From positions 4,884,501-4,948,500 of the forward strand of contig NZ_LT629703.1 of the NCBI RefSeq assembly GCF_900103365.1: 64,000 nucleotides of DNA, given 5' to 3'. The notes under the pieces are model-generated. The model did not search any database, had not been told where the DNA came from, and worked only from the letters and a program-made list of their open reading frames with translations. The DNA comes from Afipia sp. GAS231 (GTDB lineage: Bacteria > Pseudomonadota > Alphaproteobacteria > Rhizobiales > Xanthobacteraceae). A program made the translations under genes and the position numbers. The number at the start of each line of letters is the position of its first letter. Position 1 is the first letter of the stretch. This document shows positions 53,216 through 61,683 of the stretch, piece after piece.

Positions 53216-54172
53216 GTGCACATCGCATATTCAACAAGAAGTGTCGGTAAGGCTCAAGCCTTCGAGTATTGGACCGATTTGATTTGCGATGTCTACGTCG
53301 GATTGGATTGCGATTGTAGCGAACGAAGTCGATTTGAAGCGGATATCGTTCGATTTGACACGTCGCAATTCCGGCTAAGCGAGATTTCCGGGTCTGCTCA
53401 CCGCGCGGTTCGCAGTTCCAAGCGGCTTGCGCGTTCACCCAACGATGATGTGCTCGCCAATCTTCAAATCGATGGTCGAACTTCGATCGTTCAAAGTGGT
53501 CGCCGGGTCGAACTTTGTCGAGGCGATCTCGCATTCTACGATGCAAGTCTTGAATACGAGATTGTAGCCGAATCGAATTTCCGGACGCTTGTCTTTCAGT
53601 TGCCCCGGCGAACATTCAGCGAGAGATACTCCGAAATTGGCTCCGCAGTTGGCCATAAATTGGACGGAGCGTTTGGGTTGGCACGACCGATCCTGCGCTT
53701 CCTCTCGGAGGTGCCCAATGCGTCCGAAGAGGCGGGCGTCAACCGAGCGATACTGGAGCAATATTCCGTTGATTTTCTGCGAACAGCAATGAGCTTGGTC
53801 GCGCCAGGACAGAAACGGTCAACCTCTGCACAGACTGAGGCCTGCTTACTGCGCGCCAAACAAATTGTGGAAGAACATTTGAGCGATCCCGAATTCAACC
53901 GCGAGCAGTTGGCGGTTCTGCTCGGTATTTCGGTTCGCGGGCTGTCTAGGCTATTTTCTGACGAGAAAGTAAGTCCAAGCGACTATATCCGCCTTCGTCG
54001 GCTAGAACACTGTCGTCGTGCACTCTTGGATCCGAAATCGACTGCGCGCACGATCACTGAAATAGCTTTCTGCTACGGCTTCAACGATAGCGCCCATTTT
54101 AGCAGCGTTTTTCGTGGTGCTTATGGACAGTCACCGCGTGACTATAGATTTGCCTTGGAACGATGCCGGTGA
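53216..54172 (+). CDS. AraC-family activator next to the nitrilase (NitR/FeaR-like)
   Basis: A 318-aa regulator with an N-terminal AraC-binding-like domain of the FeaR/NitR type (FEYWTDLICDVYVGLDCD, FRLSEISGSAHRAVRS, LQIDGRTSIVQSGR) and a C-terminal AraC helix-turn-helix pair (about 210-315, REQLAVLLGISVRGLSRLF and TEIAFCYGFNDSAHFSSVF). Regulators of this subfamily activate nitrilase, amidase and aromatic-amine genes, and the nitrilase follows 205 bp downstream. GTG start; GGGGCCGGGGCA upstream. The shared dyad lies in its own promoter. Confidence 0.85.
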   Translation: MHIAYSTRSVGKAQAFEYWTDLICDVYVGLDCDCSERSRFEADIVRFDTSQFRLSEISGSAHRAVRSSKRLARSPNDDVLANLQIDGRTSIVQSGRRVELCRGDLAFYDASLEYEIVAESNFRTLVFQLPRRTFSERYSEIGSAVGHKLDGAFGLARPILRFLSEVPNASEEAGVNRAILEQYSVDFLRTAMSLVAPGQKRSTSAQTEACLLRAKQIVEEHLSDPEFNREQLAVLLGISVRGLSRLFSDEKVSPSDYIRLRRLEHCRRALLDPKSTARTITEIAFCYGFNDSAHFSSVFRGAYGQSPRDYRFALERCR

Positions 54173-54377
54173 GTTCGCAGACGCTCAAGATGCAGGGCTA
54201 GGTTCGAAAACCTAACTGCGCGTGCCGTCGGTTTGCGACGTTCACCCGCTTCGACCACGGTCAAAAAGATGGATCCACCTGTCTTGTCCCGGAATTCCAA
54301 GTTTTTTGGCCGTTTCTGCAAAGCAGGACGGATGAATATCCCCGATATTTCGTCGTTCGCTCAACAAGGAGGTAACT

Positions 54378-55418
54378 ATGTCCGGAACCGGACCTATCGG
54401 CCCCGTCGTGAAAGTCGCCGTCGTTCAGGCCGCGCCATGTCTGAATGATCTTGATGCGGGCGTCGAGAAGGCGATTGCCTTGATCGACCAAGCAGGCAAG
54501 GCTGGCGCGCGGCTCGTCAACTTCCCGGAAATTTGGTTGCCTGGCTATCCGTGGTGGATCTGGCTCAATCCACCGGCCATCAACATGCAGTACGTCGCGC
54601 CCTACATGAAGAACTCCATCGTTGCAGGCAGCAAGCACGACCACGCACTTCGTGCCGCCGCTCGCCGCAACAATATTCACGTCGTGATCGGTGTCTCTGA
54701 GCGTGCGGGTGGCAGCCTGTATATGGCTCAGTGGCATTACGGCCCCGAAGGCGAGGTGATCTGGCGCCGCCGTAAGCTGAAACCGACGCACGTCGAACGC
54801 AGTGTCTTTGGCGAGGGCGATGGCAGCGACTTGATTGTTACTCAGACCAATTTCGGTCGTGTCGGAGCGCTATGCTGTTGGGAGCACCTCCAGCCGCTGT
54901 CGAAATACGCGCTCTTTTCCCAAGACGAACAGATCCATTGCGCGGCGTGGCCGGCTTTCAGCCTCTATGCGAAACTCTCGAAGGCCTTCAGCCCCGAAGT
55001 CAGCGTCAACGTCAACCAAATCTACGCCGTAGAAGGGCAATGCTTCGTCCTGTCGTCCTGCTCAGTTATCGATCAAGCAATCTACGACATGCTGGTGCAG
55101 AGCGAATTGCACCAGAAATTCCTCGAAGTTGGCGGCGGCTTCAGCCGAATTTTCGGGCCGAACGGTGCTGAATTCGGTGAGAACCTCCCACCCGACAGGG
55201 AAGGCCTGGTAGTTGCAGATATCGACCTCGGCCTGATCTTGCATTCCAAGAGTGCGGCTGATCCGGCCGGTCACTACGCCAGGCCCGATGCACTCGCACT
55301 CATGCATAACCGTAACCCGCGCCGTCCGGTCATCGGCTTCGGCGAGGCGACGCGCAAGGTTGCCGACGCACAGCCCAAAGGCGCAGAGCCCGCGGAAACG
55401 CTCGAGGCAGCCGAGTAA
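54378..55418 (+). CDS. Nitrilase
   Basis: A 346-aa carbon-nitrogen hydrolase, the normal length for nitrilases. The catalytic set is complete: E51 (NFPEIWLPGYPWW), K135 (RRKLKPTHVER) and C167 (ALCCWEHLQPL). It turns a nitrile directly into acid and ammonia; the motif around the Cys is that of true nitrilases rather than amidases. A perfect AAGGAGGT precedes the ATG. The AraC activator gene lies upstream and a good terminator follows, so it forms its own unit. Aryl or arylaliphatic substrate is likely from context, not proven. Confidence 0.92.
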   Translation: MSGTGPIGPVVKVAVVQAAPCLNDLDAGVEKAIALIDQAGKAGARLVNFPEIWLPGYPWWIWLNPPAINMQYVAPYMKNSIVAGSKHDHALRAAARRNNIHVVIGVSERAGGSLYMAQWHYGPEGEVIWRRRKLKPTHVERSVFGEGDGSDLIVTQTNFGRVGALCCWEHLQPLSKYALFSQDEQIHCAAWPAFSLYAKLSKAFSPEVSVNVNQIYAVEGQCFVLSSCSVIDQAIYDMLVQSELHQKFLEVGGGFSRIFGPNGAEFGENLPPDREGLVVADIDLGLILHSKSAADPAGHYARPDALALMHNRNPRRPVIGFGEATRKVADAQPKGAEPAETLEAAE

Positions 55419-55493
55419 CGTAGGTCGCCTAGTCTCAACATCTCCCGATTGAATCTCGAGAAGCGCCCGACTTAACCTCCCGGGCACTTCCTT

Positions 55494-55525
55494 TGGCCTC
55501 CGGCATCTTGTCGGAGGCCATTTTT
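55494..55525 (+). terminator. Rho-independent terminator after the nitrilase
   Basis: TGGCCTCCG (55494-55502) pairs with CGGAGGCCA (55512-55520) and is followed by TTTTT. Textbook terminator 75 bp after the nitrilase stop. Confidence 0.88.
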
Positions 55526-55575
55526 CATACCCGGCTGGGTCACGACTTCTGACAACACGAGGCAGGGAGGTCATT

Positions 55576-55833
55576 ATGTTTCGCGTACCACGACACAACA
55601 GCCACTATGTCTATGGCGCCATCCAATCGAACATTACCTGCTCGATCACGGCGGCCGTGGCCAGCCTACCATTTCTGGCAGAGGGATCTTTCGTGTTGCG
55701 GTGGCTCTCGTCGTGGGTCTGCGCATGGCTAGTGGCGCTGCCAATCGCGCTGCTCGCGGCGCCCGTCATTAGAAGGTTGACCGATCTTTTGACTTCCGAA
55801 GAAGCGGGAGCGCACGTCGACACGACCAAGTGA
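55576..55833 (+). CDS. DUF2798 small membrane protein
   Basis: An 85-aa protein with two transmembrane helices (about 17-37 and 43-66) and the DUF2798 pattern (YGAIQSNITCSITAAVAS, then WLSSWVCAWLVALPIALLAAPVIRRL). Function unknown. GGGAGG lies before the ATG. It stands alone between the nitrilase terminator and the dioxygenase. The 158 bp after it show no gene. Confidence 0.75.
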   Translation: MFRVPRHNSHYVYGAIQSNITCSITAAVASLPFLAEGSFVLRWLSSWVCAWLVALPIALLAAPVIRRLTDLLTSEEAGAHVDTTK

Positions 55834-55991
55834 TCGCGACCGGAACCGCCTCGCACAAATCGAGCGCAACTCGGCGGGGGAAGTGTCAGATTGGCGCGAG
55901 GGGGTTAGCGGCTTTTCACTCGAGTCCGTGCCGGTGAAGCGGCGAGTTCAACAGTTTAACAGGCGCAGGCAACGGCCCGGGGAGATTTGAC

Positions 55992-56972
55992 GTGATTCGA
56001 CCGAACATCACCAAACCACCATTCGACATCATTCGATGCAGCCATCCCGTTCTCGGCGTCAGGGATGTCGAAGTGTCCGGGCGGTTCTACGTCGATCAAC
56101 TCGGCTATATCGTTACCGAGCGAGATAGCGATACCCTCTATTTGCGCAACCTCGAATGTCGAACCCATCATTCACTCGTGCTCAAGCGTACGGCTGAACC
56201 CTCCTGTGAGGTGCTGGCGTGGAAGGTAGCGAGCGAAGATGATCTTGATCGCGCCCGTCATTGGTTTTCAATGAAGGGACTTCCGGCAGAATTCGTGGAA
56301 CGACACGGTCAGGGACGGACCCTGAAGACGAGCGACGCCCTCGGCATGCCGCTGGAATTCTACGCATCGATGGACTTCGTTCCGTGCAAACTGCAGGAGT
56401 ACGGCGCCTATCGGGGCGCATATATCCAGCGACTCGATCATTTCAATTGTTATTCACCTGACGTGCAGAAATCATATGATTTCTGGAGCGACCTCGGTTT
56501 CCGTTTGACTGAATATACGGAATCGGAAGAAGCGGCTGGCGCGCTATGGGCGGTGTGGCTCCATCGCAAGGGCGGGGTTCATGATATCGCCTTCACAAAT
56601 GGGCGCGGCCCTCGGCTTCACCATTTCGCCGGGTGGGTAACAGGAGTGGGCGATCTCGTGCATATCTGCGACGTCCTATCGGCCAACGGCTATTTGGCAA
56701 ATATAGAGCGCGGACTCGGACGGCACGGCATAGGGAATGCGCTCTTTCTCTATCTGCGGGACCCCGACGGCCATCGGATCGAGCTGTTTTGCAGCGATTA
56801 TTTGACGGTCGATCCGGACCTCGTTCCCAAGCGATGGGAACTCCGCGACGCGCGCCGTCAGACCTTGTGGGGCATGCCGGCGCCCCGCAGCTGGTTCGAA
56901 CAAGGCACGGCGTTTCCGAATGTGCCCGTCGGCGAACCGGCCGTCGCGCCGCAGCCAATCGTTGCCCACTAG
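55992..56972 (+). CDS. Extradiol dioxygenase, homoprotocatechuate-2,3-dioxygenase-like
   Basis: A 326-aa two-domain VOC enzyme. The C-terminal catalytic half has the metal ligands H150 (RLDHFNCYSPDV), H210 or H211 (LHHFAGWV) and E264 (HRIELF), together with N152, W189, H197 (GVHDIAFT) and Y254, a set seen in 3,4-dihydroxyphenylacetate 2,3-dioxygenases. It would cleave a catechol ring next to the hydroxyls. GTG start. The glutathione transferase gene begins 9 bp after its stop, so the two are co-transcribed. Confidence 0.87.
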   Translation: MIRPNITKPPFDIIRCSHPVLGVRDVEVSGRFYVDQLGYIVTERDSDTLYLRNLECRTHHSLVLKRTAEPSCEVLAWKVASEDDLDRARHWFSMKGLPAEFVERHGQGRTLKTSDALGMPLEFYASMDFVPCKLQEYGAYRGAYIQRLDHFNCYSPDVQKSYDFWSDLGFRLTEYTESEEAAGALWAVWLHRKGGVHDIAFTNGRGPRLHHFAGWVTGVGDLVHICDVLSANGYLANIERGLGRHGIGNALFLYLRDPDGHRIELFCSDYLTVDPDLVPKRWELRDARRQTLWGMPAPRSWFEQGTAFPNVPVGEPAVAPQPIVAH

Positions 56973-56981
56973 GAGATAGAC

Positions 56982-57647
56982 GTGTCAAACGACCCGGCGT
57001 TGACCTTGTTCTACAGTCCTCGAGCATGTTCGCTCGCCTGCCATATCGCGCTTGAAGAATCCGGAATTCCATTTGCCACAAAGGAGGTCAGGATCCGCGA
57101 GAACAAGCACAAGGATGAGAGTTATCGTCAGATCAATCGTTGGGGAAAGATTCCAGCGCTCATGATCGGCGACCAGGTGCTCACTGAAGCGCACGCGATC
57201 CTAAGCTACATTGGCGACCGCGCGGCTCATGAGCTACTGCTCCCCGCGTCCGGCACGCTCGCACGGGCTCGGGCACATGAATGGATGAACTTTCTGTCAA
57301 GCACGGTCCATATTGCCTTTCGTCCTTTGTTCCGAACGGCGGTACTCGCTGGAGCGAACGGACCGATCGATGCAGTAAGACGAGCCGGAATACCGCTTCT
57401 GCGAGAAACTCTCGCAGAAGTCGATCGCAGGTTGGCCGGACGTTCTTGGGCGCTCGGGGAGAAGTACAGTGTCTGCGATCCGTACCTGTTGGTGTTCTGG
57501 ATCTGGAGCCAACGTGACGATGTGATCGAGCTTGTCGAAGAAATGCCAAACTGGCGAGGTCTGGCGGACCGCATTCTTGTTCGACCAGCAACCCAGCGAG
57601 CGTTGGCAAGAGAGGGATTGACGCCGGAGGCGCTGAGGTCGGCTTGA
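56982..57647 (+). CDS. Glutathione S-transferase, BphK-like
   Basis: A 221-aa beta-class-like transferase. The N-terminal thioredoxin fold has the catalytic Cys in SPRACSLACHIALEESG (C16), as in BphK of biphenyl operons; the helical domain follows from about residue 90. AGGAGATAGAC precedes the GTG. Coupled to the ring-cleavage dioxygenase, it may remove halogens or handle reactive ring-cleavage products. Confidence 0.85.
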   Translation: MSNDPALTLFYSPRACSLACHIALEESGIPFATKEVRIRENKHKDESYRQINRWGKIPALMIGDQVLTEAHAILSYIGDRAAHELLLPASGTLARARAHEWMNFLSSTVHIAFRPLFRTAVLAGANGPIDAVRRAGIPLLRETLAEVDRRLAGRSWALGEKYSVCDPYLLVFWIWSQRDDVIELVEEMPNWRGLADRILVRPATQRALAREGLTPEALRSA

Positions 57648-57831
57648 TCCGGCTCGCTCCAAACCTAAATTGGACGACCGCAACCGCCGAGCTCAGACCA
57701 AAAGGAGCCTGCGTCGCCGGCTCTATCCACATCCCAAAGCCAGCAAGGCCAGCGAAGCACGATCAGGAACACGGGTCGCCGCAACGACCCGCTCCTTCGA
57801 TGCCGCCAATGAGCAGAACGTCCGAGGCTCC

Positions 57832-58530
57832 TCAAGCGTCGTAGGCAGGCGTTTGGCGACCCAATCCGTCAAAACAATCGAGCAAGCGGTCGCGCCAGTG
57901 CCTGACCGGATCGTCCTTCTCCAAAAGCGCATAAGGGCTGACGCAGCGCGCCCACTGGAACGGACCGAAAACCGCGTAATCCGCGTACAGAGGCTGATCG
58001 CCGCCCAAGAATGGTTGCGACTTCAGCGTGAATCGCAGAGCGGCCAAGCTCGCGCGAAAATCGGGCAGGCGCTTATCGCGGTCGGAAACGACGGTTTCAA
58101 GCTTCGCGTTGGCACGCTTCTCGCGGCTTGCGCGAAAATAATCGCGATCCTTCTCCGCGACATGCTGCAGGACATCAAGCACGACAAACGGGAACATCGC
58201 TCGGACGAGACCGTCGGCAATGTCCGAATAATGACGCGACAGACTTCGTCCGGCCGGCCCGCCGAACAATGACGGAGCATTCGGATATTTGTCCTCAAGA
58301 TAGTTCGCGATCGTCCAGGAGTCGGCGATCCATTGATCGCCATCGACAAGGACCGGTACCAGGGCCTGTCCGGACGGGGAGATCTCCTCCTTTTCAGTGA
58401 AGCGCCAGGGGATCGTCTCGACGGGAAGGTTCTTGTGCGCGAGCGCGAGCCGGATACGCCAGCAATAGGGGCTGAAACGGCGATCGAGCTCCGCGCCTGC
58501 CAGGTCGAATAAACGCAATGTCTTTGTCAT
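57832..58530 (-). CDS. Glutathione S-transferase, beta-etherase-like
   Basis: A 232-aa transferase of another subgroup. The N-terminus FSPYCWRIRLALAHKNLPVE and the stretch WIADSWTIANYLEDKYPNAPSLFGG resemble LigE/LigF beta-etherase-type enzymes, which use Ser or Asn rather than Cys at the glutathione site. It is convergent with the BphK-like gene and divergent from the hydroxylase operon. Substrate unknown. The 184-bp gap to the other transferase shows nothing. Confidence 0.82.
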   Translation of the reverse strand: MTKTLRLFDLAGAELDRRFSPYCWRIRLALAHKNLPVETIPWRFTEKEEISPSGQALVPVLVDGDQWIADSWTIANYLEDKYPNAPSLFGGPAGRSLSRHYSDIADGLVRAMFPFVVLDVLQHVAEKDRDYFRASREKRANAKLETVVSDRDKRLPDFRASLAALRFTLKSQPFLGGDQPLYADYAVFGPFQWARCVSPYALLEKDDPVRHWRDRLLDCFDGLGRQTPAYDA

Positions 58531-58718
58531 GAAGATACCGAACCTTGCTCGGGCCTATGATGGCCGCTGTGGACCCGCCGAAAGTATATATTCTTAGGTT
58601 CATACGGGCTGCTGGCTTCCGAGGCCAATACTCAACCCGGTGTCATCGGCTTCTTGAGTGACACCTCAGCTTCCGTCGTCCTAATAAATTGATCGTCGCA
58701 CGCTGCGTTGAGGCAGTC

Positions 58719-58738
58719 TGTCCTCAATCCAAAGGACA
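58719..58738. promoter_or_regulatory. TGTCCT-N8-AGGACA operator, copy 3
   Basis: TGTCCT CAATCCAA AGGACA lies 50 bp before the ATG of the FAD hydroxylase; the arms extend to 9 bp (58716-58724 with 58733-58741). A second inverted repeat, GGTGTCA (58639-58645) with TGACACC (58659-58665), lies further up. Either could also serve the divergent transferase gene. Confidence 0.65.
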
Positions 58739-58788
58739 GACGTGACCCGGCCGGGAATGGTTGAAAAGACACACTTTAACCAGCTAGG

Positions 58789-60516
58789 ATGAACAGTCAG
58801 GTGGCGTCGCGCGACAGCACATCGCATTATCAGCCGCGGTCAATGGACGGCTATGAGCTGCCGTTCTACCCGTTCCGCACTCCGCCCGAGCTGAAGTCGG
58901 GTCGGCAGCCACGATATCCCGTCGTGATCGCTGGCGGAGGCTTAGCCGGCCTAACTCTGGGGTTGGATCTTGGGGTGCGCGGCATTCCCGTCGTGATCAT
59001 CGACGAAGATGATAATGTCGGCGCGTCTGGCCTATCATCGCGGGGGGTGGTCTACGTCGAGCGCACGCTCGAGATCTTTGAACGGCTCGGTGTTGCGCGA
59101 CGCGTGGTCGAGAAGGGCGTGGGCTGGAGCAGCGGTCGCGTCTTCAAGGGTGAGGACGAGGTCTATTCGTTCCTGTCGAAGGGCGCCGATGACTCTTTCA
59201 TTCCGCCGTATACCAATGTGCAGCAGTTTTTTGTCGAACAGTATCTTGTCGAGCGTATCGCCGAACTGGACAACATCGATCTGCGCTGGAAGAGTCGTGT
59301 CGTTGCGGTATCGTCGCACGATGATCACGTTACTCTGAAGATCGATACGCCGGAAGGGGCATACGAGCTTGAGGCGGAGTGGGTGGCCGCATGCGACGGC
59401 GGCAACAGTTTCATCCGCAACAGCTTGAATGTTCCTTCGCATACCCACCTGTTCGAAGACGTTTGGTGTATCGCCGATATCCGTGCAAACACAAAATCCG
59501 CGTCCGAACGGCGAATGTGGCTCGACGCAGACTTCAACGACGGTGGCATCGTGTTGAACCACCAACTGGCCGATGGCGTTTGCCGGTTCAATTGCCAGAT
59601 CAGCCATTATGCCGACATCGAACGTGCCGGCGGGATGGATGAAATCCACCGCCGGCTGCGGCGGGCTCTCGGCGAAGGGATTGCCTACGAGATGGTGTGG
59701 GCCGGGGTGTGGCGTTACAAGCGCCGCTTGACTGATCGCTTCGTGGACGGTCGTGTGATCTATGTCGGTGATGCGGCGCATCAGGTCCCACCCTTCGGCG
59801 CACGGGGCGGCAATTCGGGTGTCGCCGATGCCGATAATCTCGGATGGAAACTGGCGCTAGTTCTAGAAGGCCATGCCGACCGTTCGCTTGTGGAGACCTA
59901 TCACAGCGAACGTTATGCCGCCGCGGTCGAGAACATCGAGGTTACCAACCGCAGCGCGCTGTTCCTGACGCCGGATACGCCGGCGCGCCGGCTTTTTCGT
60001 GATGCGGTGCTCGATCTCGCGCGGCGTTTTCCCGAAGTGCGGCCGATGGTCAACACCGGGCGGCTTGCGGTGGCGCAGTCCTATCCGGCCTCGCCGCTTA
60101 ATATCGGCGGCGACTGGAGCGGTAGCGACGGACTACCGCCCGGGTCGCCGTTTGTGAACGGCCGAATTGTTCGCCCGGACGGGACAGCGGGACTTCTCCT
60201 CGAACTTGTCGACGGTGCATTTGTTGCGCTTCACTTCCTGCCCGACCATGCCGAGCTGCCCCGCGAAGTAGAATCGGCATCGTTTGCGGCCGGGGTGGAG
60301 CTTCGTAGCTATGTTATCTCTCGAACCGAGAAAAATCTGCCGCTGCCGGTTTTTGTCGATCCGGACGGGGCGCTGTTCAAGACCTATGGTGCCGACGATG
60401 GTGCAACCTACCTGCTGCGGCCGGATGGGCATGTGATCGCCCGCTCTCGGCAGTTGCAGGTGCCGCCGACGCCGGATTTCTTGCGCGCTAGTGGATCGCT
60501 GGAGCGCGCAGCATGA
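58789..60516 (+). CDS. FAD-dependent aromatic hydroxylase, MhpA-like
   Basis: A 575-aa class A flavoprotein monooxygenase. The FAD motif GGGLAG is at 49-54, and the second FAD motif GDAAHQVPPFGARGGNSGVAD lies near 326. The C-terminal 120 residues form the thioredoxin-like tail of phenol and 3-(3-hydroxyphenyl)propionate hydroxylases. It adds a hydroxyl to a phenolic ring with NAD(P)H, preparing it for ring cleavage. The ribosome-binding site is weak. The stop overlaps the DUF2783 gene (ATGA). The shared dyad lies 50 bp upstream. Confidence 0.88.
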   Translation: MNSQVASRDSTSHYQPRSMDGYELPFYPFRTPPELKSGRQPRYPVVIAGGGLAGLTLGLDLGVRGIPVVIIDEDDNVGASGLSSRGVVYVERTLEIFERLGVARRVVEKGVGWSSGRVFKGEDEVYSFLSKGADDSFIPPYTNVQQFFVEQYLVERIAELDNIDLRWKSRVVAVSSHDDHVTLKIDTPEGAYELEAEWVAACDGGNSFIRNSLNVPSHTHLFEDVWCIADIRANTKSASERRMWLDADFNDGGIVLNHQLADGVCRFNCQISHYADIERAGGMDEIHRRLRRALGEGIAYEMVWAGVWRYKRRLTDRFVDGRVIYVGDAAHQVPPFGARGGNSGVADADNLGWKLALVLEGHADRSLVETYHSERYAAAVENIEVTNRSALFLTPDTPARRLFRDAVLDLARRFPEVRPMVNTGRLAVAQSYPASPLNIGGDWSGSDGLPPGSPFVNGRIVRPDGTAGLLLELVDGAFVALHFLPDHAELPREVESASFAAGVELRSYVISRTEKNLPLPVFVDPDGALFKTYGADDGATYLLRPDGHVIARSRQLQVPPTPDFLRASGSLERAA

Positions 60517-60713
60517 GCGTCTTGTCTCAGATCGAGGGTGACGAGATATTCGAAATTCTGGTCCGTGCTTGCGACGCCAGCGGTCCGCAGGACACGCCCA
60601 GCTTGCTCGCACGCATCAGCGTTTTGCTTGGTCGCGAGGTGGGGGCGACCGCGCTTCAGGCGATCGTCGACAAGGCAATGAACACCGAACCGAATAGCAC
60701 AAAGACAGGATAA
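60513..60713 (+). CDS. DUF2783-like small protein
   Basis: A 66-aa helical protein (FEILVRACDASGPQDTPSLLARISVLLGREVG) of the size and context of DUF2783, a family found between FAD hydroxylases and metallo-beta-lactamase-fold hydrolases. Overlapping start and a 5-bp gap to the next gene show one operon. Possibly a subunit or stabiliser of the hydroxylase; not proven. Confidence 0.65.
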   Translation: MSVLSQIEGDEIFEILVRACDASGPQDTPSLLARISVLLGREVGATALQAIVDKAMNTEPNSTKTG

Positions 60714-60718
60714 CGAAC

Positions 60719-61669
60719 ATGAGTACGACATTTGCTTCCGCGACCGACACGGCCGACCAGAAAGCGAAGCTCGTCGAATTTGCGACCGACGTATACGGTT
60801 ACGTCAGCGACTTCGATCCGAATGTCGGCCTAATCGTCGGCGATGAATCGTGCCTGGTGATCGATACACGCGCGACGCCGCGGATGGCCCGCGAATTCAT
60901 CGCAGACATTCGCACCATTACCGACAAGCCGGTGCGACATGTCTTTCTCACGCATTATCATGCCGTGCGTGTGCTCGGTGCGTCGGCCTACGAGAACGCT
61001 GAGATCATTTCGTCGCGCGATACGTTGGAGATGATCCGCACCACCGGGCAGTTCGATTTCGAAGTCGAAATGCGGCGCTTTCCGAGGCTGTTCAAGGGCG
61101 CTGAGGAAATCCCGGGATTGACGACCCCTCATCTGACGTTCGATCGGGAGATGAGCTTCTGGTTCAGTGGCCGTGAGGTACGGCTGCGCGCGGCCGGACG
61201 CGGTCACACTGCGGGCGATTCGATTTGCTGGCTTCCCGAGGAGCGCGTGCTGTTCACGGGCGATCTGCTCGAGCAGCGCGCGACGCCCTATACCGGCGAA
61301 GGCTTCCTGTCGGACTGGATTGCCCGCCTCGACGAACTCACGACGCTGGATGCGAAAGTTGCGATGCCCGGTCGTGGCGCTGCGCTTACGGGAACCACGG
61401 CCGTGCAGGCGTCGATCGCGGACATGAAGGGATTCCTGGTCGCGCTGCGCAAAGTGGTCGGCGGTTCGGTCGAGCAGGGGCTCGATCTCGTAGCGACGTA
61501 CAAGCGCGCGGTCGCGGAGTTGAAGCCGCGCTTCGGTGACTGGGCGATTTTCGGTCATGCATTGCCGTTCGACGTGGCACGCGCTTTCGATGAGGCCCGC
61601 GGCATAGATTCGCCGGTGCCGTGGACAGCTGAACGTGACCAGGAACTTTGGAAGGCGCTACACGATTGA
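60719..61669 (+). CDS. Metallo-beta-lactamase-fold hydrolase of the hydroxylase operon
   Basis: A 316-aa protein with the lactamase fold: VIDTRATPRMA, FLTHYHAVRVLGA (H79, H81), GRGHTAGDSICWL and FTGDLLEQ. The usual HxHxDH signature is partly lost (Asp and the third His replaced by Val and Arg), so at most one full metal site remains. It may hydrolyse a lactone or ester in the same pathway. AGGATAACGAAC precedes the ATG. The operon ends at a hairpin inside the convergent luxR-type gene. Confidence 0.8.
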   Translation: MSTTFASATDTADQKAKLVEFATDVYGYVSDFDPNVGLIVGDESCLVIDTRATPRMAREFIADIRTITDKPVRHVFLTHYHAVRVLGASAYENAEIISSRDTLEMIRTTGQFDFEVEMRRFPRLFKGAEEIPGLTTPHLTFDREMSFWFSGREVRLRAAGRGHTAGDSICWLPEERVLFTGDLLEQRATPYTGEGFLSDWIARLDELTTLDAKVAMPGRGAALTGTTAVQASIADMKGFLVALRKVVGGSVEQGLDLVATYKRAVAELKPRFGDWAIFGHALPFDVARAFDEARGIDSPVPWTAERDQELWKALHD

Positions 61670-61683
61670 AGCGGAACGGTGTC

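Noticed and set aside
54199..54214. TAGGTT-CGAA-AACCTA hairpin after the AraC gene
   Set aside because: Short stem and no T-run; too weak to call a terminator or an operator of the nitrilase.
57396..57420. 11-bp perfect inverted repeat CTTCTGCGAGA-AAC-TCTCGCAGAAG inside the BphK-like gene
   Set aside because: It lies in the middle of a conserved coding region (LRETLAE) and has no promoter or terminator context; probably chance from codon choice.
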